A DNA stretch of 64,000 nt from Streptomyces sp. NBC_01268 (GTDB lineage Bacteria > Actinomycetota > Actinomycetes > Streptomycetales > Streptomycetaceae): NCBI RefSeq assembly GCF_036240795.1, contig NZ_CP108454.1, positions 3,782,001-3,846,000 on the forward strand. The letters are read 5' to 3'. This document shows, in pieces, positions 36,895-45,952 of this stretch. The translations under genes were made by a program, and so were the position numbers. The notes beneath the pieces were generated by a model. The model searched no databases. It was not told the origin of the DNA and was given only the letters and a program-made list of their open reading frames with translations. Each line of letters starts with the position of its first letter. The first letter of the stretch is position 1.

Positions 36895-37359
36895 ATGAGC
36901 GACCCGTTCGACGGAGCCGAGCGCAGCCTCGGTCAACTGGTCGCCTCGGCGACCGCCGAGATGTCCGCCCTGGTGCACGACGAGATCGCCCTGGCCAAGG
37001 CGGAGATCAAGCAGGACGTCAAGCGCGGGGCGATGGGCAGCGCGGCCGGCCTGGTGGCCGTCGTGGTGCTGCTCTTCTCGCTGCCGCTGCTGAGCTTCGC
37101 GCTCGCGTACGGCATCCAGGCGTGGAGCCACTGGCACATCTCGGTCTGTTTCCTGCTCTCGTTCGCGGCGAACGTGCTGCTCGCGGTGCTGCTCGGGCTC
37201 GTGGCGTACGCGAAGTTCCGCAAGATGAAGCCGCCGGAGAAGTCCATCGCCTCCGCCAAGCAGACCGCGGCGATCATGCAGAACGTCAAGCCGCACCCCC
37301 GTACGGCCGGCGCCGCGGCGCAGGACAAGGCCGTGGTTGTGGCACGCTCGTCTGCATGA
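36895..37359 (+). CDS. Holin-X-like DUF1469 membrane protein
   Basis: 154 aa from ATG 36895 after GAAGAGGGAG. N-terminal amphipathic helix (MSALVHDEIALAKAEIKQDV), then two membrane helices (about 52-78 and 84-108) and a basic tail. This matches the actinobacterial phage-holin-superfamily/DUF1469 proteins, which are chromosomal and not evidence of prophage. Its stop overlaps the next ATG (ATGA). Confidence 0.85.
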   Translation: MSDPFDGAERSLGQLVASATAEMSALVHDEIALAKAEIKQDVKRGAMGSAAGLVAVVVLLFSLPLLSFALAYGIQAWSHWHISVCFLLSFAANVLLAVLLGLVAYAKFRKMKPPEKSIASAKQTAAIMQNVKPHPRTAGAAAQDKAVVVARSSA

Positions 37360-38324
37360 CCGTCCCTGAGAGCAGCAACGGCAGCGGCACCGGAAACGGG
37401 CCCGGCACCGGAGGTCCGGTGCGGATCGAGGGACCGTGGACCCATCGCGACGTGGCGGCCAACGGTGCCCGTTTCCACATCGCCGAGATGGGTGACGGCC
37501 CGCTGGTGCTGCTGCTGCACGGCTTCCCGCAGTTCTGGTGGACCTGGCGGCACCAGCTGCCCGTGCTCGCCGAGGCCGGTTTCCGGGCCGTGGCGATGGA
37601 CCTGCGGGGCGTCGGCGGCAGCGACCGCACGCCGCGGGGCTACGACCCGGCCAACCTGGCCCTCGACATCACCGGCGTCATCCGCTCGCTCGGCGAGCCC
37701 GACGCGGCGCTCGTCGGACACGACCTGGGCGGCTACCTCGCCTGGACCGCGGCCGTGATGCGCCCGAAGCTGGTGCGCCGGCTCGTGGTGTCCTCGATGC
37801 CGCACCCGCGGCGCTGGCGCTCGGCGATGCTGTCCGACTTCGGGCAGTCGCGGGCCGGTTCCCACGTCTGGGGTTTCCAGCGGCCGTGGCTGCCGGAGCG
37901 TCAGCTCGTCGCGGACGACGCGGCGCTGGTGGGGCGTCTGATCGAGGACTGGTCCGGGCCGAACCCCCGGTCGACGGCGGACGACGAGGCACTCGACGTC
38001 TACCGGCGGGCGATGTGCATCCCGTCGACGGCGCACTGCTCGATCGAGCCGTACCGCTGGATGGTGCGCTCTCTGGCCCGGCCGGACGGCGTGCAGTTCA
38101 ACCGGCGCATGAAGCGGCCGGTGCGGGTGCCGACGCTGCATCTGCACGGCTCGCTCGACCCGGTCATGCGGACGCGTAGCGCGGCCGGTTCCGGGCAGTA
38201 TGTGGAGGCGCCGTACCGCTGGCGGCTCTTCGACGGCCTCGGGCACTTCCCTCACGAGGAGGACCCGGTGGCGTTCTCCACGGAGCTCGTCAACTGGCTG
38301 AAGGACCCCGAGCCGGACCGCTGA
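37356..38324 (+). CDS. Alpha/beta hydrolase (epoxide-hydrolase-like)
   Basis: 322 aa from ATG 37356, coupled to the preceding gene. The alpha/beta-hydrolase fold has the oxyanion HGFPQFWWTWRHQ (HGxP motif of epoxide hydrolases and dehalogenases), the nucleophile elbow LVGHDLGGYLAW (Asp nucleophile) and a C-terminal LGHFPHEEDP with the catalytic His. The Asp nucleophile plus HGFP indicates the epoxide hydrolase/haloalkane dehalogenase branch; the substrate is not known. Residues 1-25 are Gly/Ser-rich. Confidence 0.9.
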   Translation: MTVPESSNGSGTGNGPGTGGPVRIEGPWTHRDVAANGARFHIAEMGDGPLVLLLHGFPQFWWTWRHQLPVLAEAGFRAVAMDLRGVGGSDRTPRGYDPANLALDITGVIRSLGEPDAALVGHDLGGYLAWTAAVMRPKLVRRLVVSSMPHPRRWRSAMLSDFGQSRAGSHVWGFQRPWLPERQLVADDAALVGRLIEDWSGPNPRSTADDEALDVYRRAMCIPSTAHCSIEPYRWMVRSLARPDGVQFNRRMKRPVRVPTLHLHGSLDPVMRTRSAAGSGQYVEAPYRWRLFDGLGHFPHEEDPVAFSTELVNWLKDPEPDR

Positions 38325-38457
38325 CGCGCGGGTTCGCCCACCCCGTCGTCGTCGGTGTCCCGCGGGCGTTCTTCGAACTGCCATGTGCCCCGCGCATACG
38401 CCAATTGGCGGGCCCCCGGGCGGTTACCGACCTTGGGCCCCGGGCAGACGTCCGGGT

Positions 38458-38646
38458 ATGGGCTGGACGCACGACTACGGTGACACCGCACGCGACCGCC
38501 GCTCGATCGGCGGCTCGGAGGCCCCGGAGGGGGGCGGCACGCGAGAGCACGGCCACGCGCACCCAGCGCGGGACGTGGGCATCTCGCGCATCCTGCGACG
38601 CAGGGCCCGCTGGGTCTCGGCCCGGCTGCGCCACCCGCGCACATAG
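38458..38646 (+). CDS. Small basic hypothetical protein
   Basis: 62-aa reading from ATG 38458 (MGWTHDYGDTARDRRS) to TAG 38646. It has mixed polar composition with a basic, amphipathic C terminus (ISRILRRRARWVSARLRHP). Codon use is Streptomyces-like, but the ribosome-binding site is weak; an in-frame ATG at 38383 would lengthen it to 87 aa. It converges on marP. No recognised family. Confidence 0.4.
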   Translation: MGWTHDYGDTARDRRSIGGSEAPEGGGTREHGHAHPARDVGISRILRRRARWVSARLRHPRT

Positions 38647-38670
38647 GGCGCGGCCCCGGGCCGCGTCCGG

Positions 38671-39876
38671 CTAGAGGGCGCACCCCTGGGTGTCGACCTG
38701 CTGGTTGGCGGCGCGGCCCCGGGAGATGTCGTCCTTGATCTCGTCGACCGTCAGCGCGTAGCCGGTGTCGGCGTCGTCGAGGGAGCGGGCGAAGATCACG
38801 CCGTACACCTCGCCCTCCGGGGTGAGCAGCGGGCCGCCGGAGTTGCCCTGACGGACCGTCGCGTACAGCGAGTACACGTCCCTGCGCACCTCGCCGCGGT
38901 GGTAGATGTCGGGGCCCTTGGCGCTGATCCGGCCGCGGACGCGGGCCGAGCGGACGTCGTAGGCGCCGTTCTCCGGGAAGCCGGCCACGATGGCGCTGTC
39001 GCCGCTGTGGGCGTCCTCGTCGGTGAACCGCAGCGGCGTGGCGTCGAGTGCGGGCACGTCGAGCACGGCGATGTCGCGCTTCCAGTCGTAGAGCACGACC
39101 TTGGCGTCGTAGAGCTTGCCCTCGCCGCCTATCTGGACGGTCGGCTCGTCGACCCCGCCGACGACGTGGGCGTTGGTCATGACGCGACGGTCGGCGAAGA
39201 CGAAGCCGGTGCCTTCGAGTACCTTGCCGCAGCTCGGGGCGGTGCCGACGACCTTGACGATCGAGCGCTGCGCGCGGTCGGCGACGGGGCTGCCGGCGAG
39301 CGCCGGGTCCGGCGGGCGGACCTCGGTGATGGGCTCGTTCGCGAACGGGCTGAAGACCTGCGGGAACCCGTTCTGGGCCAGGGTCGAGGTGAAGTTCGTG
39401 AACCAGGTGGACGCCTGATCGGGCATCAACTGCTCCACCCCGAGCAGCACCCTGGAGTTGCGCACCTCCTTGCCCACCGTGGGCATCGCGGTGCGGGCGA
39501 GCGCGGAGCCGAGCAGCCAGGCCACCAGCAGCATGGCCACCACGTTGACCAGCGCGCCGCCGGTGGCGTCCAGGGCGCGCATGGGTGACCAGGTGATGTG
39601 CCGGCGCAGCTTGTTGCCGAGGTGGGTGGTGAAGGCCTGGCCGACCGAGGCGCAGACGATGACCACGATCACGAAGATCACGGTCGCCGTGGTCGTGACC
39701 TGACTGTGGTCGGTCAGCGCGTTCCAGGCGACCGGGAGCAGCAGGACGGCGACGAGACCGCCGCCGAGGAACCCGATGACCGACAGGATGCCGACCACGA
39801 ATCCCTGGCGGTAACCGATGATCGCGAACCACACGGCGGCGAGCAGCAAGAGGATGTCCAGCACGTTCACCGTCAA
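38671..39876 (-). CDS. marP: MarP-like membrane serine protease
   Basis: 401 aa. Four N-terminal membrane helices of the CvpA/colicin V production type (about 5-125) and then a periplasmic trypsin-like protease. The catalytic triad is His in TNAHVVGGV, Asp in WKRDIAVLDV and Ser in RQGNSGGPLL. The architecture matches M. tuberculosis MarP (Rv3671c), needed for acid and oxidative stress resistance. As in mycobacteria, a NUDIX hydrolase and nth gene are encoded just upstream. Confidence 0.93.
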   Translation of the reverse strand: MTVNVLDILLLLAAVWFAIIGYRQGFVVGILSVIGFLGGGLVAVLLLPVAWNALTDHSQVTTTATVIFVIVVIVCASVGQAFTTHLGNKLRRHITWSPMRALDATGGALVNVVAMLLVAWLLGSALARTAMPTVGKEVRNSRVLLGVEQLMPDQASTWFTNFTSTLAQNGFPQVFSPFANEPITEVRPPDPALAGSPVADRAQRSIVKVVGTAPSCGKVLEGTGFVFADRRVMTNAHVVGGVDEPTVQIGGEGKLYDAKVVLYDWKRDIAVLDVPALDATPLRFTDEDAHSGDSAIVAGFPENGAYDVRSARVRGRISAKGPDIYHRGEVRRDVYSLYATVRQGNSGGPLLTPEGEVYGVIFARSLDDADTGYALTVDEIKDDISRGRAANQQVDTQGCAL

Positions 39877-39917
39877 TAGCCTCGCAGATTCGTCTTCGGT
39901 CGACCGGGGTCAGCCTG

Positions 39918-40616
39918 TCATGAGCGCCAGTCGAGCGGGACCTGCTTGGACCGGTCCCAGGGGCGCTCCCAGCCCGAGTAGTGCAGGATCCGGTCGATCA
40001 CCCCGGCGGTGAAACCCCAGACCAGGGCCGATTCGACGAGGAACGCGGGGCCGGAGTGGCCGCTCGGGTGGAGCGAGGTCGCGCGGTTCGCGGGGTCCGT
40101 GAGATCCGCCACGGGGACGGTGAAGACCCGGGCGGTCTCGGCGGGGTCCACGGCCCCGACCGGGCTCGGGGCGCGCCACCAGCCGAGCACGGGGGTGACC
40201 ACGAAGCCGCTCACCGGGATGTAGAGCCGGGGCAGCACGCCGAAGAGCTGGACGCCGGAGGGGTCGAGGCCGGTCTCCTCGCGCGCCTCCCGCAGCGCGG
40301 CGCGCAGCAGCCCGCCGTCGGCCGGGTCGCCGTCCTCGGGGTCGAGGGCGCCGCCCGGGAAGGAAGGCTGTCCGGCGTGCGAGCGGAGGGTGCCGGCGCG
40401 CTCCATGAGCAGCAGCTCGGGGCCGCGCTCGCCCTCGCCGAAGAGGATGAGCACCGCCGACTGCCGGCCGCCGCCGTCCTCGGGCGGCAGGAAGCGGCTC
40501 AGCTGCTCGGGCGCGACCGTGCGCGCGGCGCGCTCGACCGGCGCCAGCCAGTCGGGCAGGCCCGCGCCGCTGATCAGCCCGCCCGTTCCGTGGATCTCTT
40601 CACCAGTGCGCGTCAT
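39918..40616 (-). CDS. NUDIX hydrolase (CoA pyrophosphatase-like)
   Basis: 232 aa from ATG 40616 (MTRTGEEIHG); GTG 40622 is possible. The NUDIX box GGALDPEDGDPADGGLLRAA-LREAREETGL contains an insertion before REXXEE. The PSFPGGALD segment is typical of CoA/ADP-ribose pyrophosphatases. It lies 41 bp upstream of marP on the same strand, probably in one operon. Confidence 0.88.
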   Translation of the reverse strand: MTRTGEEIHGTGGLISGAGLPDWLAPVERAARTVAPEQLSRFLPPEDGGGRQSAVLILFGEGERGPELLLMERAGTLRSHAGQPSFPGGALDPEDGDPADGGLLRAALREAREETGLDPSGVQLFGVLPRLYIPVSGFVVTPVLGWWRAPSPVGAVDPAETARVFTVPVADLTDPANRATSLHPSGHSGPAFLVESALVWGFTAGVIDRILHYSGWERPWDRSKQVPLDWRS

Positions 40617-40711
40617 AGGCACCCCCGTGGTTCACAACGCGATCGGAGTGTGGGTTCGTTCCCCGGGAGGGGCCTCACCGGACGCCCGTCCCGGGCGGGC
40701 GTCCGCCCGGC

Positions 40712-41767
40712 TCACGAGCTCGCGCCCAGCGGCGGGGCCGGCCGGCCGGGGTAGTCCGGGGGCGGGTTGAGCCGCTGGCCCGGGAAGCCGCCCTTCTCGT
40801 ACTTCAGCAGCTTCTTCGCCTTCTCCGGGTCCGTCTCGCCCTCCCCGTACGCCGGGCAGAGGTGGGTGATCGGGCAGGCGCCGCAGGCGGGCTTGCGGGC
40901 GTGGCAGATGCGGCGGCCGTGGAAGATCACCCGGTGCGAGAGCATCGTCCACTCGCTCTTCGGGAAGATCTCGGCGACTTCCGCCTCGATCTTCACCGGG
41001 TCGTCCTGCTCGGTCCACTTCCAGCGCCGGGCGAGCCGCATGAAGTGGGTGTCGACGGTGATGCCGGGCACTCCATAGGCGTTGCCGAGGACGACGAACG
41101 CGGTCTTGCGGCCGACGCCGGGCAGCTTGACCAGGTCCTCCAGGCGGCCGGGGACCTCGCCCCCGAAGTCGTCCCGGAGGGCGGCGGCCAGGCCCATGAT
41201 CGACTTGGTCTTGGCGCGGAAGAAGCCGGTCGGCCGGATCAGCTCCTCGACCTCCTCGGGGACGGCGGCGGCCAGGTCCTCGGGGGTCGGGTACTTCGCG
41301 AAGAGCGCCGGGGTGGTCTGGTTCACCCGCAGGTCGGTGGTCTGGGCGGACATGACCGTGGCGACCAGGAGCTCGAAGGGATTGCGGAAGTCGAGCTCCG
41401 GATGGGCGTACGGGTAGACCTCGGCCAGCTCCCGGTTGATCTTCCTGGCCCTTCGCACCATGGCGAGGTGCGACTCGGGCTTGGGCGCCTTGGCGGCCCT
41501 GGCGGGCTTCGGCGCGCTCGCGGCGGCCTTCACGGACTTCGCTGCGGCCTTCACCACGGGCTTCACCACGGCCTTCTTCGCCTTGGGCGTCGCCGCGGCC
41601 GTCCCGGCCGCCGTCCGCGCCGCCGTCCCCGCCCCGGAAGGCTTCACCGGTGCGCGTTTCGTCGCTTTCGTCTGTTTCGACACGCCGTGTTCGCCCACGG
41701 CGGAATTACCTTCGTCCGGCACTCTTCCAGCCCCCTTGGCCTGTGCTCTCACCGGCGAGTTGGACAC
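40712..41767 (-). CDS. nth: Endonuclease III
   Basis: DNA glycosylase/AP lyase for oxidised pyrimidines. Helix-hairpin-helix [12 protein letters not shown] with the catalytic Lys, catalytic Asp in TVDTHFMRL, and a C-terminal [4Fe-4S] cluster [17 protein letters not shown] (C-X6-C-X2-C-X5-C). The core begins near residue 100. The preceding Lys/Ala-rich segment ([14 protein letters not shown]) is an unusual histone-like extension that may aid DNA binding. The start is uncertain: GTG 41767 gives 351 aa and GTG 41683 ([10 protein letters not shown]) is an alternative. Confidence 0.95.
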   Translation of the reverse strand: MSNSPVRAQAKGAGRVPDEGNSAVGEHGVSKQTKATKRAPVKPSGAGTAARTAAGTAAATPKAKKAVVKPVVKAAAKSVKAAASAPKPARAAKAPKPESHLAMVRRARKINRELAEVYPYAHPELDFRNPFELLVATVMSAQTTDLRVNQTTPALFAKYPTPEDLAAAVPEEVEELIRPTGFFRAKTKSIMGLAAALRDDFGGEVPGRLEDLVKLPGVGRKTAFVVLGNAYGVPGITVDTHFMRLARRWKWTEQDDPVKIEAEVAEIFPKSEWTMLSHRVIFHGRRICHARKPACGACPITHLCPAYGEGETDPEKAKKLLKYEKGGFPGQRLNPPPDYPGRPAPPLGASS

Positions 41768-41873
41768 CCGGCCAGCCTAGGCGTCGCCGCCGACATCCGC
41801 CCCGCACGGTGCGGATCACGACCCAATCGGGCCCCTGACGTACGGAAAGGCCGTCCGGTGAGTCAAACTTGTT

Positions 41874-41887
41874 GTGATTGATCGCAC
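41874..41887. promoter_or_regulatory. Possible Crp site in the crp leader
   Basis: GTGATTGATCGCAC is a near match to the Streptomyces Crp motif GTG-N6-GNCAC (C instead of G at position 10). It is centred about 31 bp before the crp start, so it could mediate autoregulation. Confidence 0.35.
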
Positions 41888-41911
41888 TGAGGTCGACATA
41901 GGAGAGAACTC

Positions 41912-42586
41912 GTGGACGACGTTCTGCGACGCGCCCCGCTGTTCGCGGCGCTCGACGACGAGCAGGCCGCCGAGCTGCGCGCCTCGATGAGTGAGGCGAC
42001 GCTCGCCCGCGGCGACGCGCTGTTCCACGAGGGCGACCCGGGTGACCGGCTCTACGTGGTCACCGAGGGCAAGGTGAAGCTGCACCGCACCTCGCCCGAC
42101 GGGCGCGAGAACATGCTGGCCGTCCTGGGCCCCGGCGAGCTCATCGGCGAGCTGTCCCTCTTCGACCCGGGCCCGCGCACCGCCACCGCGACCGCGCTGA
42201 CCGAGGTCAAGCTGCTCGGCCTCGGCCACGGCGACCTCCAGCCCTGGCTGAACGCCCGCCCCGAGGTGGCCAGCGCCCTGCTGCGTGCGGTCGCCCGCCG
42301 ACTGCGCAAGACCAACGACCAGATGTCCGACCTGGTCTTCTCCGACGTGCCGGGCCGTGTCGCCCGCGCGCTCCTCGACCTGTCGCGCCGCTTCGGCGTG
42401 CAGTCGGAGGAGGGCATCCACGTCGTCCACGACCTCACCCAGGAGGAGCTGGCCCAGCTGGTCGGAGCCTCCCGCGAGACGGTCAACAAGGCGCTCGCCG
42501 ACTTCGCCCAGCGCGGCTGGCTGCGCCTGGAGGCCCGCGCCGTGATCCTGCTGGACGTCGAGCGCCTCGCGAAGCGCTCGCGCTAG
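41912..42586 (+). CDS. crp: cAMP receptor protein Crp
   Basis: 224 aa from GTG 41912 after AGGAGAGAACTC. The N-terminal cyclic-nucleotide-binding domain (about 10-120) has GELIGELSLFDPGPRTATATA, and the C-terminal winged helix-turn-helix (about 150-215) has QEELAQLVGASRETVNKAL. It matches the S. coelicolor Crp, a global regulator of germination, growth and antibiotic production, as I recall it. Monogenic, followed by a terminator. Confidence 0.97.
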   Translation: MDDVLRRAPLFAALDDEQAAELRASMSEATLARGDALFHEGDPGDRLYVVTEGKVKLHRTSPDGRENMLAVLGPGELIGELSLFDPGPRTATATALTEVKLLGLGHGDLQPWLNARPEVASALLRAVARRLRKTNDQMSDLVFSDVPGRVARALLDLSRRFGVQSEEGIHVVHDLTQEELAQLVGASRETVNKALADFAQRGWLRLEARAVILLDVERLAKRSR

Positions 42587-42627
42587 TCGCAAAGCGCTCG
42601 CGCCAGTCGCGACGCACCCGATGCGGA

Positions 42628-42660
42628 AGGGGGCCGCCCGGTCGAACCGGGCGGCCCCCT
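42628..42660. terminator. Bidirectional terminator between crp and the SPFH gene
   Basis: Perfect 15-bp inverted repeat (42628-42642 / 42646-42660) with a CGA loop between convergent genes. Confidence 0.8.
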
Positions 42661-42688
42661 CGTCGTCCGCCGTGACGACCCGCGGGCG

Positions 42689-43573
42689 CTAGCGCTTCGT
42701 GCCGTCCACGATCAGCGGGTTCGAGCCGCCCCCGCCGCAGGGCACCGTGTAGACCGGGTTCTTGGCCGCGGCCTCCTTGTACGCGTCGATGCACTGGTTC
42801 ATGAGGACCTTGTCGGTCAGCGAGTCGTTGAGGATCTTGTTGGCGCGGGCGATGCCCTCGGCCTCGATGCGGCGCCGGTCGGACTCGGCCTTCGCCGTAC
42901 GGGCGGCCTCAAGGGCCCGCTCGGTGGCCTGCTGCTGCTGGATCTTCCGGTCGATCTGGCCCTGGAGGGCGTCCGAGGGCTTCACGTTGCGCAGGTTGAC
43001 CGTGGTGACGTCTATGCCGCGCGGGGCGAGGCGCTCCTTGATGAGCCCGGCTATCTCCGCGTTGATCTTCTCGCGGTCGGAGGCGTACCCCTGCTCGCTG
43101 CTGTAGCGGGCGAAGACGTTGCGGACGATCTCCCGGCTGTCCGGGTAGACGAGACGCTGCTGGATGGCGTCCTCGCTGCCGGCCAGCTTGTACAGCTCGA
43201 CCGCCTTGGACGGGTGCACCGCCCACTTCACGGTGACCTCGGCGTACATCACGCCGCCCTGCGAAGAGCGGACCTCGACCACGTCCTTGTCGGAGAGGTT
43301 GAGGTCCACCGGCCGCGTCGAGAAGGTCGTGACGTCGGTGAACGGCGACTTGACGTGCATCCCGGACGACATCGGCGAGCCGACCTTGCCGAAGGCGACC
43401 GGGACGCCGACCTCGTACGCGCTGATCACGTACGTCATGCTCACGATCAGCGAGAACAGGCCGGCGATCAGGGCGCCGAGGCCGCCGAACTTGAGACCGC
43501 GGGAGTCGTTCACGCGGCCGATGATGTAGAGCACCACTGCGGTGATGACCAACAAGATGGCAAAGACGAACAC
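42689..43573 (-). CDS. SPFH/Band 7 (prohibitin-like) membrane protein
   Basis: 294 aa from GTG 43573 (VFVFAILLVITAVVLYIIG), chosen because CTGGGGGGAAG precedes it; GTG 43621 would add 16 residues. Two N-terminal membrane helices, the Band 7 domain (about 65-230), then a helical coiled-coil (IDRKIQQQQATERALEAART). It probably forms a membrane scaffold or microdomain complex. The C-terminal Cys/Gly segment is of unknown role. Confidence 0.9.
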   Translation of the reverse strand: MFVFAILLVITAVVLYIIGRVNDSRGLKFGGLGALIAGLFSLIVSMTYVISAYEVGVPVAFGKVGSPMSSGMHVKSPFTDVTTFSTRPVDLNLSDKDVVEVRSSQGGVMYAEVTVKWAVHPSKAVELYKLAGSEDAIQQRLVYPDSREIVRNVFARYSSEQGYASDREKINAEIAGLIKERLAPRGIDVTTVNLRNVKPSDALQGQIDRKIQQQQATERALEAARTAKAESDRRRIEAEGIARANKILNDSLTDKVLMNQCIDAYKEAAAKNPVYTVPCGGGGSNPLIVDGTKR

Positions 43574-43655
43574 GGGCTTCCCCCCAGAGCTACGGCCAGA
43601 TGTAAGCGGAGCGTAAGACACGCACCAGGGCCGCCCGGTTGCGGGGGCGCCCGCG

Positions 43656-44486
43656 TCAGATCAGCCCCCGCTCCTTCAGGTAGTCCAGCTGCGCCCGTAC
43701 GGAGAGCTCGGCGGCCGGCCAGAGGGAGCGGTCCACCGCCGCGTACACCTGGGCGACGATCTCCGGGGCCGTCCGGGCCCCGTTCTCGACGGCCGTCTCC
43801 ACCTGGGCGAGGCGGCTCGCCCGGTGCGCGAGGTAGAACTCCATGGCTCCCTGGGCGTCCTCCAGGACCGGGCCGTGCCCCGGCAGCACCGTGTGCACCC
43901 CGTCGTCGACGGTGAGCGAGCGCAGCCGCCGCAGCGAGTCCAGGTACTCCCCGAGCCGCCCGTCCGGGTGGGCCACCATCGTCGTCCCGCGCCCCAGGAC
44001 GGTGTCCCCGGTCAACACCGCCCGGTCCGCCGGGAGGTGGAAGGACAGCGAGTCGGAGGTGTGCCCTGGCGTCGCCACGACCCGCAGTTCGAGCCCTCCG
44101 GTCGTGATCACGTCGCCCTCGGCGAGGCCCTCGTCACCCAGCCGCAGGGCGGGGTCGAGCGCCCGCACCGCGCTCCGGGTGAGCTCGGCGAAGCGCACGG
44201 CGCCCTCGGCGTGGTCCGGGTGCCCGTGGGTGAGCAGGGTGAGCCCGATCCGTTTGCCCAGCTTCTCGGCGGTCTCCACGACCCGCCGCAGGTGCCCCTC
44301 GTCGAGCGGACCGGGGTCGATGACGACGGCGAGGTCGGAGCCGGGCTCGGCGACGATCCAGGTGTTGGTGCCGTCCAGCGTCATCGCCGAGGGGTTCGGC
44401 GCGAGGACGTTCACCGCGCGGGCGGTCGCCGGGCCGGAGACGACGGCGCCGCGCGGCTGCCCGGGGAGGTCCGCGGCGGCGCTCAC
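43656..44486 (-). CDS. Metallo-beta-lactamase-fold hydrolase
   Basis: 276 aa from GTG 44486 (GTGA overlap with the NUDIX gene). Metal-binding motif LTHGHPDHAEG, further ligands in TPGHTSDS, LTGDTVLG and LPGHGP, then a C-terminal winged-helix-like region (QLDYLKERGLI). It belongs to the LACTB2/hydroxyacylglutathione hydrolase-like group; the substrate is not known. Translationally coupled to the NUDIX gene. Confidence 0.92.
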   Translation of the reverse strand: MSAAADLPGQPRGAVVSGPATARAVNVLAPNPSAMTLDGTNTWIVAEPGSDLAVVIDPGPLDEGHLRRVVETAEKLGKRIGLTLLTHGHPDHAEGAVRFAELTRSAVRALDPALRLGDEGLAEGDVITTGGLELRVVATPGHTSDSLSFHLPADRAVLTGDTVLGRGTTMVAHPDGRLGEYLDSLRRLRSLTVDDGVHTVLPGHGPVLEDAQGAMEFYLAHRASRLAQVETAVENGARTAPEIVAQVYAAVDRSLWPAAELSVRAQLDYLKERGLI

Positions 44487-45361
44487 GAGGCACCGCCCGT
44501 CGGGATGTGCTTGGTGAACTCGTCGTGGCCCGGCCAGCTCAGGACCAGCTCGTCGCCGTCCAGGCGGGCCTGCGCGAGGACCGGGGTCAGGTCCTGCGCC
44601 CCCGCGGCGGCGAGGGCCTCGCCCGCCGTGCCGAACCGCTCCAGGCCGCGCAGGGTCGAGATGGTCGGCGGCATCATCGTCAGCTCGCCCCGGTCGTAGC
44701 CGGCCGCCGCGTCCGCCGGGCGGATCCAGACGGTGCGGTCGGCCTCGGTGGACGCGTTGCGGGTGCGCTGGCCGGCCGGGAGGGCGGCCACGAAGAACCA
44801 GGTGTCGTAGCGCCGGGGTTCGAACTCGGGCGTGATCCAGCGGGCCCAGGCGCCGAGGAGGTCGGAGCGCAGCACGAGCCCGCGCCGGTCGAGGAAGTCC
44901 GCGAAGGACAGCTCGCGGGCGACCAGGGCCGCCCGGTCCTTCTCCCACGCGTCCCCGGTCGTGTCGCCGACCACGCTGTCGGGCGTCTCCCCGGCGAGCA
45001 GTACGCCCGCCTCCTCGTACGTCTCGCGCACGGCGGCGCAGACGACGGCCTGGGCCTGCGCGGGGTCGGTGAGACCGAGGCGGGCCGCCCACTCCTCGCG
45101 GGAGGGTCCGGCCCAGCGCACGGGGTGCTCGTCCCGGGGGTCGACGCCGCCGCCGGGATACGCGTACGCCCCGCCCGCGAAGGCCATGGAGGCGCGCCGC
45201 CGCAGCATGTGCACGGAGGGCCCCTCGGCGCCGTCCTTCAGGAGGAGCACGGTGGCGGCCCGCCTGGGTGTGGCGGGGACCAGCTCACCGGCGGCGAGGG
45301 CGCGGATGCGGTCGGGCCATTCCGGTGGGTACCACTGACCATTCGACTGACCATTCGACAT
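44483..45361 (-). CDS. NUDIX hydrolase
   Basis: 292 aa from ATG 45361; no ribosome-binding site is seen, so it may be leaderless. The start region encodes a short duplication (SNGQSNGQ). The NUDIX motif is split: GGAYAYPGGGVD upstream and AAVRETYEEAGVLL downstream, as in the NUDT19-like/RNase-type subgroup with a long insertion. Operon with the metallo-beta-lactamase-fold gene. Confidence 0.88.
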   Translation of the reverse strand: MSNGQSNGQWYPPEWPDRIRALAAGELVPATPRRAATVLLLKDGAEGPSVHMLRRRASMAFAGGAYAYPGGGVDPRDEHPVRWAGPSREEWAARLGLTDPAQAQAVVCAAVRETYEEAGVLLAGETPDSVVGDTTGDAWEKDRAALVARELSFADFLDRRGLVLRSDLLGAWARWITPEFEPRRYDTWFFVAALPAGQRTRNASTEADRTVWIRPADAAAGYDRGELTMMPPTISTLRGLERFGTAGEALAAAGAQDLTPVLAQARLDGDELVLSWPGHDEFTKHIPTGGAS

Positions 45362-45412
45362 GGCCGGATGCTATGCGCAAGCATCGAAATGCACGAGAGC
45401 CGATCCCCCGCC

Positions 45413-45435
45413 TGTGGAAAACCACCTGTGGAGAA
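45413..45435. promoter_or_regulatory. DnaA-box-like pair upstream of the NUDIX gene
   Basis: TGTGGAAAA (45413-45421) and TGTGGAGAA (45427-45435) are complements of TTTTCCACA and TTCTCCACA, close to DnaA boxes. They lie 14 bp apart in the RidA/NUDIX gap. Confidence 0.3.
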
Positions 45436-45481
45436 CCGGCTCTGCGAACGCCCGCGAGCGCGGGCGGGATGCCTGGGGGCG

Positions 45482-45952
45482 TCAGTCCTGGACGAGCTCG
45501 ACCTGGACCTCGACCTCGACCGGCGCGTCCAGGGGGAGCACGGCGACGCCGACGGCGCTGCGCGCGTGCACGCCCTTCTCGCCGAGGACGGCGCCGAGCA
45601 GCTCGCTGGCCCCGTTGATGACGCCCGGCTGGCCGGTGAAGTCGGCGGCGGAGGCGACGAAGCCGACGACCTTCACGACGCGCTTGACGCGGTCGAGGTC
45701 ACCGGCGACCGACTTCACGGCCGCGAGCGCGTTCAGCGCACAGGTGGCCGCGAGCTCCTTGGCCTCCTCGGCCGTGACCTCGGCGCCGACCTTGCCGGTG
45801 AGCGGGAGCTTGCCCGCCACCATCGGGAGCTGGCCCGAGGTGTAGACGTACACGCCCGACTGCACGGCCGGCTGGTAGGCGGCCAGCGGCGGCACGACCT
45901 CCGGCAGGGTCAGGCCCAGCTCGGCCAGCTTGGCCTCGACGGCCCCGCTCAC
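45482..45952 (-). CDS. RidA-family imine/enamine deaminase
   Basis: 156 aa from GTG 45952 (GTGA overlap with the upstream small gene). YjgF/YER057c/UK114 fold; conserved segments are YTSGQLPMVAGKL and VHARSAVGVAVLPLDAPVEVEV with the arginine that binds the imine carboxylate. It probably hydrolyses reactive 2-aminoacrylate-type intermediates. It shares a two-gene unit with the DUF4177-like protein. Confidence 0.92.
   Translation of the reverse strand: MSGAVEAKLAELGLTLPEVVPPLAAYQPAVQSGVYVYTSGQLPMVAGKLPLTGKVGAEVTAEEAKELAATCALNALAAVKSVAGDLDRVKRVVKVVGFVASAADFTGQPGVINGASELLGAVLGEKGVHARSAVGVAVLPLDAPVEVEVQVELVQD

Noticed and set aside
36895..37359. Holin-family gene as a sign of prophage
   Set aside because: DUF1469 holin-X-like proteins are ordinary chromosomal genes in actinobacteria, and no other phage genes are nearby.
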